In this document: piece by piece, positions 25,807 through 38,300 of the stretch
Position numbering within the stretch: position 1 is the first letter of the stretch
Layout: each line of letters opens with the position of its first letter
Source: Cyanoderma ruficeps
Lineage: Eukaryota > Chordata > Aves > Passeriformes > Timaliidae
Direction of reading: 5' to 3'
DNA length: 64,000 bases
Assembly (NCBI GenBank): GCA_008694505.1
Contig: VZDJ01006028.1
Location: 310,001-374,000, forward strand
Notes under the pieces: model-generated
Told to the model about the DNA's origin: nothing
The model's database searches: none
What the model saw: only the letters and a program-made list of their open reading frames with translations
Translations under genes and position numbers: made by a program

Positions 25807-25904
25807 TCAGCATTCAAGAAAATAGCAAGTTGTTTTCTTTGTTCCAGTTCTCAACTGCAGTACCTTGTCAATAGATATCTGATATTAGTCTTTTAAAGAG
25901 ATTT

Positions 25905-25921
25905 GGGGGGGGGGGGTGGGG
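25905..25921 (+). repeat. poly-G tract
   Basis: G12, T, G4. It could form a G-quadruplex, and its exact length may be a sequencing artefact. Confidence 0.9.
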
Positions 25922-28900
25922 TTGTTTTTTGTTTTTTGTTTTTAATTGATAGAAGTATCACCTTATGTATTATTTACAGTGATTACTGAAGCCAGAGTCC
26001 TAAACAGAAGAGTCTCTTTACCCAGTCCTAGGGAAGCTCTTTGAACCTGGATTCTGTGTATGGTGTTGTCTTCTGAAGCCCTGACTCTTCGGCCTGACAT
26101 TGGGAGAAATACTTGCCCATCTGCATTTCCTATGCCTCAGAAGTAGACAGGTATCTTGGGGCTCTGGGAGAAGAATTCCAGAGATCATACAGACAGTGAG
26201 AAAACCCAGGTAAACTTCTGGCAGTAGGGAATAGGGAAAGAGGAAAATGGGAACACAGCATATTGCTGCAGACCAACTCACGAAGAGTAATTATTAGTGC
26301 ATGAATCAGTAATTGTCAGTGAATAGATGAGTAAGTCATACTTGTATGACTGAAGCGAAGGCCTGGCCTTCATTTGCTTATCAGTGCCCATGCAAAATCT
26401 TCACAGGCCTGCCTGGCAGAAACAGAATATCCTGAGGCATCCTTGTCTACACTTGTTGAAAACCAGTACAATTCCTCTGGGCATTAGGATAAAAGAGGAT
26501 GGAACTTGAGGAAGTTGAATTGTGCAACACTTCTCATGCCTGCTTAAAGAAATCTGTAACATGAACAACCCATACCAGAGGTAGGCTAAAGCCAAATATG
26601 AACCAAGTCCTCTGGCAGAAGCAGTTTATGCACCTCTATATGTGTTGCCTTTGGCCTTCAGAAAATAGCAAGTGAACATCAGGTTAGGAAAAAAAAGGGC
26701 TACTCAGTGTCCCAAACATTAAAGTCATTAGGTACATTGAAAATCCATTGGTTTCAAAAGTACCAGTGTCTTGTTTAAAGTTAATATAATGCACATTTTT
26801 ATGTATACAATATATATGCACCATAAGATTGGGATCAGGTACTCAATCTACCTTGAAGACATATTCTATTTGGATTCTATTCAGTACTACTAAAATGAGT
26901 TACCCCTGGAAGAACTTGCTGTGTGCTCTAGTCAATGTCCTCACATTTACCTTCACTATGTGCCATAGCTTGAAATCAGTTAAGGAAATAGGAGCTATGT
27001 TTAAATTATAACCTGTAAGTCAGCAGGGGCATCCCATTAGTCTGACCTAATGGAAATTATTCCCTTTGTGAGAAAGTTGCAGACAATTCATTTTCGATGT
27101 GTATTTGACTGCAGGCAACTTGATTTTAAGAAAAGTCTTCCATGTATTTTGTCAGCCACAAAAAGATATTGTTGCTTAGGTAAAACATGATATATGTTTT
27201 TCCATTTCATACTTTAGTCTTTTGAAAAGAAAATTAAACAAGTGTGCTTATCTGGTTTTTATGGTTTTAGGCTACCTTTAGTAAACTACCATTTGCCAAA
27301 GCATACCTCAAGGTACTGTCAAAAACAGTACTAAAATTTTGCTCGAAGTGAAATACATTGCATATTGATAGATTTTGCTGTAGTGCTCTGATTGCTGAGA
27401 ATTTACTGTGATGGCATACATAAATGGTTTGTTCTTGGAAGATACTGAGATGCCATTATTGCCTCTTTCTACGCAGTATGGGGTGACCTTGCTCATTTTT
27501 TCCTATAGAAACAACTGCTTGTTCCGTATGTGTGTCTTGTTTCCTTGGGAGTACTCATTCAGGACAAAAGTGAAAAGCAAAGTTAATACAGGTTAGTGCA
27601 ATATGCACTAAGAAAGCCGCTGAAATACTGCATGACAGACTCAGCTAAACCTTTTAGATATGCTTTGCTCAGTCTTGTATATCCCTTTGAGTTTTAAATT
27701 ACCTTATTCATATGCTTTCAGATAGTTCTGCTTTTGCAAAGTCCTTCTCATTCTCAGTGCTGAGACTCTGCTCTCATCAGGGTGAGTTTCCTACTATTTG
27801 TTCGATTGTGGAATCAGCATCCCTAATTTTGACAGAGATAAAAATACTCAAGTCTCCTCTGCAATCCCAAAGGTTTTTTGGATATATATTTTCTGTACCC
27901 AGTGTTCTCTTAAGCTTACATCTTAATTGTGTTTAATTAATGTACATATTATGACACCTCATGACCTATCTGCTACTTTCTTGTTGGTTGCCTTCACAGA
28001 GCTTTGATTTCTGCTCTCTGGCCAGAGCAGCTTCTTCACTGAGCAATACTTTGCATTTAGAGCTTTATTTGTCTTTCTGTTCTTCTTTTATAAAGGGTTG
28101 TGCCAACCCCCTGAGACTGCTACACAGCACTTCAGAAAGTCACTGTAGAGTATTAGGCCTTTTAATTTCCTTTGTTTTGACCGTACTATATTCTCATCCT
28201 GGTTTTCTGTCCCCATGCACTTAGAGACTCCTTCTGATTTGAAGTGTATCTATGCTAACTATGCATGCCTTTATTCCTAGAATTTGCATGCTTGTTTGAT
28301 CTTGTTGCCACTGGAACATCAGTGCAGCAACTGCAATTGTTTGCAAGTTTTCTTTAACTTTCTGCACTTTCTAGTCAACTCCTCCTACTCACGTAAGTAA
28401 ATTGAAGGCTATGCAGAAGTGTGTGGATTGTTTTTTTTAGTCTGAAGGACTAAAGCTTTCAAAATTAATTCTCTTTGTTTCCTGAATATTCCCTATTGTG
28501 ATGCTGATTACTTGCTGCTGAAGCCACTTCTTTTTACTATTTCATGCTAGCTTGCCTCTGATTCCTTTGACATTACCTGTTTACAAAGATCCTGTGGCTG
28601 CTAATTACAGGATTTTGAGAGGCTCCTATCCCTGTAGTTTAACTGTGGCCCAAACTTCTTAGAACTTCTGTCTGTTGAGAGAAAATTTATGAAAGCTAAC
28701 TCAATAAAATTAATTTCCATTGTATCAAAGTTTGAGGGCAGTAATTTTGTTTGGTGATCTGCTTCATGAAGGGAGAAGTTTAAACACAGAAAAACATTTA
28801 AAAAACACTTTTCTTTTATAAGCTTTGGAGAGTATAATGAAAAACAGCAGGAAGGGAAAAAACCCAACAATGCAAAGCCAGTAAAAATATGTGTCCTTTC

Positions 28901-31900
28901 ATATTGCAGTGCAATTTGTTTTTACTGGTCATCAATCTTAGTGATCACTTAAGTTAGAAAAAACAAAATGCTTTGCAAAAACCATTGTCTACATGTACTG
29001 ATGGTTTGACCTTCATTTAAATACAGTTATAGTTCGTAAAGGGGACTTTAAAAGTGATACTTTTTCTTCAGAGTCTGTACCAAATAAGGTCAGGATTCTG
29101 AACCTTTCAGTGTTAATTTAACCATGGAAAAAGTAATTATGGTCAGTTGCATCCTCACTGGAGCTAAAATGCTTAGTAGAAAGTTTTTTTTCTATAGATT
29201 TTGGCTCTTTTTATCACTGTCAGAAGCTCAAAGTTTAATCTTGCATAATAAAGCATCCATCTTCTTTCTAAAATGACTAAAATGCTTCACTATGTTACTG
29301 TTCCTCTGATCTTACTGCTCTTAAGTGTTAGGAAAAGAAATTACCTGACTGGTCCCTGGAATAGCTTAATAATTCAGATATTTTTTCATAGTGCCTTTGA
29401 AATGTTTACCAGCAGGATGCTTATTGAGGATCTTTATTTTCCCTTCTTGGCAGTTTCCTAACTACCCTCTTACAAAAGTAAATCAACATATGCATATAGT
29501 AAACATTCTGGCAAGCTACTACAGCCACAACTAGGCAATATAGAGTATTAATAAATTATTGAAAATCAGCCACATATTCTTCACACTGTATCTCAGCTGC
29601 TTCTGGAAGCTGACATGTAATATTCCCTCCTCTTCCCCACAGCAACTATTTATGTAAAGCAATTACTAATTTGAACTTCAATATTTTTAAGATATGTGTC
29701 TCCATTAGGATGAGTATTACATTGCCAGACATGGTATATTGAGAGGAATTAACTCATTTTTATGAAAGAAAATTATTGATTGAAAGAATCAATCCTGACT
29801 TTGAATCAAATCCAGGCAAAACATTCTTAAGGTTCAGAAAAGTTTATTCTTGGCTATTTTATCTGCTTCAGTACTGTGAGGATGGAAAGCAAAAGAAAAA
29901 AAGTACATACAGGTAAAGAATTTCTGCAAAGGTGTGTTTTTAATAATACTTCCTTAGCAATCCAATTTATAAAGCTTAAGAAATGTTGGGAAAACAGTCT
30001 AAATGCTGATTCTAAAATGGAGAATCAATCAAATGGCTTTTGGATATCTATCTTTCCTCAGTATCACGGACAAAGATTCAAGTACTGAATTAATCTATGC
30101 CAGCATTAAAGAGAAATCAGATACTTGTTTGTTTTGCTCAAATAATACTTTGATGTATATGGTGATTTTATGTACTCTTAAAAAGTATTTAGGATTTTTT
30201 TTGGAGATTCTCAACCTTCGTAAAGTGACTAGCTTAACTCTTTCTATGCCAAGTGATCTTTATCTTGGGTAATTTATATTCCTGTGCTACTCTGTATAAA
30301 TAACATTTTATTCTGAGCCCAAAGATATGTCAGTCACAGTTTAAAAAAATATATAATTACACAGTGGAAAATAGGTAATACTTGTCTGATTATTTTTTAC
30401 CTAGTCTTTATCAGAGTTAATTTTGTGTGGAAGGGATAGAAGTTAATTTTTCTGTTATTTGGCATTGTTAAGCATTTAGAATTAGCAAGGATGTCTCCAA
30501 GTTGAATGACAAATTTGATCCATGATTTTAGGTACCATGATGATGGATGTAAGACAATAATGTATATTATCTAACTCTTCTATTAAATAAAAGACATCAA
30601 CAATGGATTCTTGAAATCTGGATTGAAATTTGAAAGATACATTAAAATCTCTCAGTTGATGGGCTTCAATTACTTGCAACGGATATATAGTTTGAAAGAC
30701 AAGATAAGAGTTGGCAGCACTAGCAACACATTGCATCAGTCTCTTCACTTATGAGATTTTTTTTCTCTCACATCATGTAGAGAGTTATTTCAAACTGAGT
30801 AACTGTTAAAACTGTTCTTCCTGAAAAACAAAGAAGCTAACTAAAAGCCACAATTTTTAAATTATATTTGGGAGAAGATATTTTCATGTTTCCCTTAAGT
30901 AATCAATGAAATCATAGATTTTCTTTTGTAGAGTCAGATGTTATTTTAAAGTAGTCATGTTTCCATTACTTATAAAAATGACACTGTAGCTGTTGAACTA
31001 TATGCATATTCTTCACTGTTGCAATGACCTATCAAAAGCTGAATGTAGAATGATCTGTGAGCAAAGAGAAACTGGAGATCAGAGGAGCATATATGATGCA
31101 GTATCATAATGATAGAGTAGAAAAAAAAGACGAGCATCAGGCTTAAAAATGTCACTATTCTGTAGTGACAGCCATTTCCCTCTTTGGTCTGAAAACAGAA
31201 GGTTTTGGTCAAATCCTGTCAACAGTGACTCCTCTTGAGGTTGATCAAAATGTCTAAAGCTTCATCTTGCTCCTTTATGTTAATATTTATAATGTGCAGC
31301 AGAGAGCAGAAAATCCCCAGAAGATGTAAGGAAACCAATGCAAATCTCAGCTGCTGACTCTCTGCAGCTGCTTCAGGCTGACATTTCCTAATAAAAGTTG
31401 TCTAGGTTGAGGGGAAATACAAAACGCAAATAACATGACTGTCAGAAGAAAATAGTAATTGTAAAATCAGCTTGGTTTTACTAATCTGTCTGTAATTGTT
31501 CTTCATAGCAGGAGTAATGAATTTTTAACCTGGAAATAACTTAAGTATAGTAATTCACAGCATCATTACAGGATATTTATAGACAGGATGCAGTTTTATG
31601 TCTACAACAAGTTCCATACTTATGAATTTTAATTCTGTGCTGGATATTATTCATTCTTTCATTATCCAGCTGTGAGAGCAGTGCAGAGCATATTGGGTAA
31701 CTGTAACGCTTCTACAGTGTTACTTACACAAGATGAAAATTTTGTGGTAAATAAGAAATTAGTGACATTCTAAGGCTTGCAGAAGAAACAAAATGATCAA
31801 TTTCTGCATACAACTGAAGAGCATCTGTGGAGTGAGGTGGAGGGCAAGTGTAAGTGTTCCTCTTAAAATAGCAGCTGGTTTCACATCACTAACTGACAAA

Positions 31901-32970
31901 TCTGAAATGGTGATTCACTGGCTACAAAACTTTGGCTTTCTAAACCTATTATTAACCTTCTGTAGAGGGCAATTGAGGAAAAATAAAAGAAACACAGGCA
32001 GAGAAAATTCAAGTGCTAGCAGCAGCACCATCTTCAGAACAAATCAGAAAGCTGTACATCAGCTCAAGTCACTGCTCACCAGACCATAAAGGCATTGCCT
32101 CTTGCTCCTCTTAATTATGGTGCTGCAGCATTTATTCATGGGCATAAACTGTGATTTGTACCTGTTTGAGAATATGACACCTCACTAGTTGATTATAGTG
32201 GTACAATTGCTATTTTTCTACACAAGGAAAATGTGACATGTCAGACTGAAAACCTATTCTTGATGAAATGGTACCAAGGCTCTTGTCATTCAGATTTTAA
32301 AGTATACGTTAGGTCTGTTTCTGCCCAAGAGTCAGTGCATTTAAGAGCAGACTGAGGTTCCCAGATAAGATTTTTATTTTATAAAATAATTCCATGCAAT
32401 GAAATACAGACAGTAGCAACTGAAATACAGAGCTCATATACTCTTAAAGAAGAACTTGTCAGAAAACATGGGAGATCTTACAAAAATCATCATTATCCAT
32501 TTATTACTTCAGCTGCTCCTCTGAGATCCTTCTGCTCCGGTATTCTAGCTGGTCACTTCAGAGAAACAAAGCCTCTGATAGAATTAGAGAGCAACTATTG
32601 CCTTTCAAAAGTTTAATAAACCTTTATGGATTTTTAGGAGATACTGAGCTGATTGACAGGGTCATGTTACTCATCTTGCTGAATGATTCAGAAGTCCAGG
32701 AATTTCACCCAGAGGAAAACTTCAGGGTTTTATGAAGTAGTACTGAGCTGTATCAAGTTCCATATCACCAATAAAAACTTCACATTAGTCAAAGTCAAAC
32801 AGATTTTTTGTCCAGGAAACCTCATACCAGATATTTTCTTGAAATGACCTCCAGGAATGAAAGTTATCTTCAGATTAAAACATCTGCATTTATTTGTCTG
32901 CAATGCAGGGGTCTACATACAGGTGTGGTAATGGTATGAGTTCCCTTGGGAGTCGCTGAAGACCTTATCA

Positions 32971-33240
32971 GCATGGGCAGGGATGGGCAGCCAGGTCTGT
33001 TTCACCATCCCAGCTGGGAGCAGGGCAGCCAGGGACACCAGACAGCAACAATCCCAGATATTGGATACTTCCCTGGGGATGAGGCTGGGCAGAGGCTGGG
33101 CCCAGCTTAGCTGATGGCTGGGCAGGGCTGGGCTGTGGGAAGCTGGAGACCAGCCCCACTGTGGCATCCTGGGGACAGGGGCTGATGGCACCAAGGTACT
33201 GGTGTGGGGTTCTGTGTTGTGGGCAGGATGAGGGGGAGAT
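32971..33240. other. GC-rich patch with GGCTGGGC motifs
   Basis: A G-rich block in AT-rich surroundings. Between 33083 and 33134 the phrase GGCTGGGC or a close variant occurs four times. Minus-strand frames of up to 93 codons cross it, but they are Pro/Ser/Ala-rich products of composition with no domain. It may be a small minisatellite or a fragment of an unrecognised repeat. Confidence 0.5.
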
Positions 33241-34204
33241 CTCTGGAAAGCTGTGCAGATATACTTAGGATCCTGAACTGTATCAAACTTATGAGCATTT
33301 AAACTACATTTTGGTTTTTGCAGCTCAGCCCAAAGCAGTCACAAAGACAGATGCAGAATTACTAACTCAACAATCACTCACACTGCTAAAAGGAGAATGA
33401 CATGTGAACTACCTGCACAGATTCAAGGCAACCTTCTTTTAGTAGAAAATTATTAGGTGCTTTCACCACTTTCTTTTCTACTTTCCCAGCTCTCTTCACT
33501 TTCCCTGCTGACAGAAAGCACCAGCAAAAAATGGCAGAGTAGAGCTTTCCTGATGATGAGGAATCCTGTCGTGGGGATATGGGAGTTGGTGCTTCTGGCA
33601 GGGACTGGGGCTGTCTCTGGGATCTGCAAGCTTCCACTGTCCTCAGTGACAAGCACCCCCAGTGGGACCAGCCATGCAGAAAGAGGTTTTGAAATGGAGA
33701 AGAGAGAGAGGACTTCCTCCCTATCACAGGTCACCAAAACCCTAGTGTCCCTCCAGAGTATTTAATACTATTATAATGCTTGGTGGTATTACAGCAATCA
33801 CCGGCTTAAGAAATATTTCCTATAAATAAAATTTTCTTTTTTCCTTTCATTTGTTTCACTGTTTTATTCACTAAAGAGACAAGAATGACTCTTCATTCTG
33901 CCTGCATCTAAGCAAAACATTAGGACAAAGGTAATTATTGATCCAGCCCTAACAATTGCCAACAGAATAGCTTGTTCCAGAGTTGTGAACAACAGCCAAG
34001 AAAACATTGAACTTTTTTGGGACTGAGAATACATTTTATATTTGGCCTGGCTGAAGTTATTTTTCCTGTACTTTGAGGTTCAAATTAAAAAAATGGAAAT
34101 TGGAGACTGAACCCTCAAAATATACTTATCGACTTCACTTTGTAATAAAACAGGAGATGGGATTAACTATTTTTCTATCTCTTTTCCTTAGGGAAGCTCA
34201 TAAA

Positions 34205-34252
34205 CCTTTCTTTTTTCTCTCTCTCTTTTTTTTTTTCTTTTCCTTTTTTTCC
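34205..34252 (+). repeat. pyrimidine (C/T) tract
   Basis: Nearly 50 bases are almost exclusively C and T, with long T runs and a short CTCTCTCT segment. Confidence 0.85.
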
Positions 34253-34599
34253 ACCTCAAAGAAGAGAGTGCAGCTTTCCCAGAATTTTAGCCATCAGAGT
34301 CAGTAAATTGAACATAACTACGTTTTGCTGAAGTGGGATGCTGAAATTATGAGTAGAGAAGTAATTCCAATACAGTATGATGTGATTCAATCCAGTTTTT
34401 ATGTTCTGCATGAGGAGATAACTAGATGACTATTCCCAAGACCGAATATTGCTCCTCCCAGTCTTCCCTCCCACACTCACCCTTGGATGCCCTTTAGCAG
34501 TCTCATCAAATCATGGAATCATAGAATGATTTGAGTTAGAAGGAACATTTACAGGTCAGCTAGTCCAACATCCCCTGCAATGAGCAGGGACATCTTCAA

Positions 34600-35103
34600 C
34601 TAGATCACATTGCTTGAAGCTTCATCCACACTGACCTCGAATATTTTCAGGGATGGGGCATCCCAGCTCCCAGTGGGCAACCTGTTCTGGTGTTTCACCA
34701 TCCTTATAATGCTTGTCCTTTTACAACAGGTTCTGCTAAAATGCCTGTCCCCACCTTTCTTATAATCCCCCTCTAAGGCTGCCATATGGTCTCCCCAGAG
34801 CCTTCTCGAATCCAGGCTGAACATCTCTATCTCTCTCAGACTCTCTGCATAGGGGAGGTGATCCAGCCCTCTGTTATCATCATGACCCTTCTCTGGAACC
34901 ATTCCAGCATGTTCCATGTCTTTATTGTGCTGAGAACTGTGGAGATGGATGCAATACTCCAGTTGAGGTCTCATAAAGGAAGAGCAGAGGGGTAGAATCA
35001 CTTTCCTTGGTCTGCTTTTGATGCAGCCTAGGATGCTGCTGACCTTCTGGGCTGTGGATGCACACTCTTGGCTCAAATACCAGTACCCCAGGCCCTTCTT
35101 CAC
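34600..35103 (-). pseudogene. CR1 ORF2 C-terminal fragment
   Basis: A 167-codon open stretch encodes the region after the reverse-transcriptase core of a CR1 LINE. Recognisable pieces are an LGCIK segment, RPQLEYC, a LFSLxxRRLxGD-like stretch and NRLP near the end. It lacks the endonuclease and most of the reverse transcriptase. The ATG lies inside the old ORF and is not a true start. It is a relic, not an expressed host gene. Confidence 0.85.
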
Positions 35104-35122
35104 AGCGATGTTCTCTATCTGT

Positions 35123-35332
35123 TCATCCTCCAGATTGTACTGATACTGGGAGTTTCCCTGACATAAATGCTGAACCTTGCACCTTGGACCTCATGGGGTT
35201 CCCATGGGCCCACCTCTTGAGGTTGTCCAGGCGCTTCTGTATGGCATCAAATCCCTCAGGTGTGTCAACTGTACCACTCAGCTTGGTGTTGTCTGTAAAC
35301 TTGCTGAAGCTGCATTGGGTCCCACTGTCCAT
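35123..35332 (-). pseudogene. CR1 ORF2 reverse-transcriptase core fragment
   Basis: A 69-codon open stretch holds the RT core around the catalytic motif (FTDN here, where active CR1 has FADD). A DTPEG phrase and an RW.HGNP-like stretch follow. Its frame differs from that of the 34600-35103 fragment, so the ORF is broken between them. Confidence 0.8.
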
Positions 35333-38300
35333 AGCATTGATAAAGATATTAAACAGTACTTAACCCCATATGGACCCATGATGGACACCACTTGTCACTG
35401 ATGCCCATCTGGACTCAGGTTATTGACCACTACCTTCTGGATGCAACTGTTCAACCAATTCCTCCTTCACCAAATGGTCAATCCCTGAAACCTGTCTCTC
35501 TTCAGTTTAGAGAAAAGTATGTTGAGGGGGACCATGTCAAAGGATTTCTTTTTGTCTTTCCCAAGCATCCCACAAATGGACTAAGACTAGTAAGCTAAAA
35601 ATTGATTACACAGGTTTCACAGAAATATCTTTCTAGGCAGCTGCTCATGATTTTTTACCCCAGAAGTTTACTGCTGGCAGCAGACTACCTTTCAGTGGAG
35701 TTCTTTAGCCATTATTTCAACAGCCTTTTGAATATACTCTTAGCAGCTGTAAAAGTCAAGATGTCATGAATCTGCCTATACCACTGTTTCATATCACCAT
35801 CTTCTCTGCAGATTTCTGGTAATTCTGAAGTAATTTTCAAATCTTGGTTATGGAAATTTTGCAAGCACCTCTGTTGTTGAAAACAACTGAAAACAGCCTT
35901 ATTTGAAAATGCATTAATTTCTATTTTAAAGTGATAAGTTTTTCTAAACATGAAACCTTTGGAAAAGCATTCAGAAAATGAAGAAACATATATAAGATTA
36001 AATTTAGATTACTGGAATGTAACTCATAGTTACATGGAGAGTTGGTGGATGCTGCTATGTTACATAGAGTAGAGATAACAGGACATGATAAAGCATATAC
36101 ACAGGTACACATTTTTGTAAATTCAAAAAATGAAGTGTTTTTCAAAAAACCCAAAGCATTTTAAAATTATATCATTTTAAATATAAAATGTTTGAAATAA
36201 ATTTTAAAGTTATAAATTATGCCTATAAGGAACCTGAGGTACTTGAAATAGGCTCCAGTGTATCAAGACTGTGAAATACTGATTCCAGCCCAACCCCATC
36301 AATGCTAGTAATTCTCAGTTCTTTCAATGACTTACCTTCTCTGCACTCCTCTTGACTCCTTCCACAACATCTACCCCTTTCTTAGATGTGCTTTCCTGAG
36401 CTGCAGTGGAGGGCTGGAGAACAGGTGCTCATCAGTGTGACTTGCTGTGTCTGATGTCTTACATCTGGCCTTCCTCTTGGAACTTTTTAGAATAAGTATT
36501 ACATTATGAATAAACTCATAATAAGTCAGTCCTCTGCAGCCTTCCTCTCTCCATTCTCATGTCTTCTTTGAACTGAAAACTAATCAGCCAAAAGAGGTTT
36601 TCACCTACATTGTGTCTTTGACATGGTTTCCAGAAAAGCTATACCAATGTTTTTGCCTTGCAAAAGGGAGGAGGTGTAGCAGTAGAAAAACAAGACTCTT
36701 ATAGTGGCATGTCTGATTCATGTCAGATTAAAATATATATTACTTTCAGCCTCCTGTTGTACTTCTAACCCATCATTAGCATTTTTCTGCTTTTTTTTTT
36801 GTTCCTCTTTAGTTGAATTTTGTCTTACTAATTTCAGACTCTTTTGTAAATTGAGCAAAAAAATTCTGAAGGTAGTTGCTTTTCCTAAAGTGCTTCCTCT
36901 CATTCAGCTTGTTCTTAGTGCAATTATTTGTGTATGGTCTCTACTCCAGCATTCAAGTTATTAGTGAAAGCCCAGAACAAATTTGTAAAAGAATTCGATA
37001 GAGACGGCCAGAAACTACTGAACACTACACTTTAATCGGCTTTATTGTCCAGTCTTTTCACTGTTGTAAGATAATCCTACCTGCAGTGCATTTCCATAAC
37101 AAAGATATGAAATACCTTTTGTTTTCCCTATTGACTCTACAGTGTGGAAGATGAGATTATTTTGACAGGGTGTGTTTTTGTACTTCCTTTTGGGATGTTT
37201 CCTATCACATTTCCTTCAGAGGCTAGTTGTATGATTGTTCAATACTTTTCACAATATTTTTTTGGATTGATTATGTCCAGTCTTACATTTTCCTCATTCT
37301 GAAGGAAAAAAAAAAAGACTAAATTTATATTTACTGTTCTCTAGCCCTCCAGCCTTTACTGACATCTCTGTCTCTGTCCCTTCAAATTCTCTTAGGTAAT
37401 TCATTACAAATGATTCACAGATCCCTTTTGCTACTTTCTTTAAAGCTGTTGATTGAAATCCACCCCATTTACTTTCTTGAATATGTCCCTTATTTCTAAG
37501 TATTCCGTAACCTGTTTGCTCACCTGAACTGCTCTATTATAAAGTTTGTTACATGCATGGTTGCTATTAATCAGTTTGTCCAGACTCATACCAAAAAGGC
37601 AATAATCTTTTGACATTATTAGTATTATTCATTATTTATTCACTCTTCCTCTTAAAATAATCGATCTATATTTCCCTCAGCTTACACCTAATGATGTATA
37701 AGTGCTTTCATTTCATGTTGCTTTCTTTGTGTAAATCTCAAGCCATATCTTCTCTGCATTTCATGCCTACAGTTTTTTACTCTATTTAGAATCCCTTTCA
37801 TCCATATGTTCATTCTGCATTTTGTGCAGTTCTGTGCTATAAACTGGTAACTTTTTCACAATACTGCCTGTTTTGAAAACAAAACAATACAGAAAATAAT
37901 GTTCAAGACCTCAGAATGCTGCTATGGGGTCCTCTGCTTTACTTATTATCTCCTCCCCGTGTCACATTGCCACTGCCTGTGAAACTGCCTATTTAAAAGG
38001 CACCACTCCTGTTACCTTTCTTCTTATTGTATTCCCTTGATTCACCTCATTATTTCTCTGCATTGTAGTGATGAGTCACTGTGGACTCCCACCTCTCTCT
38101 CTCAGAATTTTGCTCCTTTTGCTGGAGTATCAAGAAATTGTAGCTATGTTTGTTCCTCATAAAGGAGAAAGAAAAGGTAGAGATATGAATGCATTCATTA
38201 ATGCAGATGTGTAGAAACAGATAAACCACCAGACTGGTGTAAGTTACTCAGTAAACCTATTTTTCTGTGTCGGTGAGTTTTGATTTGGCTCACTAATTGA

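Larger units (their letters stand above)
23061..34507. other. unannotated AT-rich DNA
   Basis: About 11.4 kb with no recognisable gene, RNA or transposon. Open frames are 113 codons or shorter. Listed separately are a three-fold repeat near 25751-25806, a poly-G run at 25905-25921, a GC-rich patch at 32971-33240 and a pyrimidine tract at 34205-34252. The short frames at 31793-32089 and 33386-33765 show no domain. Confidence 0.5.
34508..35552 (-). mobile_element. CR1 LINE, 1-kb 3' half with end of ORF2
   Basis: The tail (two ATTCTATG/ATTCCATG-like octamers in antisense) is at the left end, so the element runs right to left. Read on the minus strand it first gives the reverse-transcriptase core. 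There, residues SKFTDNTKLSG occupy the place of the F-A-D-D catalytic motif, so the second catalytic aspartate is lost. A segment like KKGLGYWYL and LGCIKSRP follows, then the C-terminal part with RPQLEYC and SLDSRRLWGD. A short 3' untranslated region with the octamer tail ends the element. The reading frame switches between 35123-35332 and 34600-35103, so at least one frameshift lies between the two parts. The copy is 5'-truncated and dead. A CR1 ORF2 encodes an endonuclease plus reverse transcriptase, and only the last third of it is present here. Confidence 0.92.
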
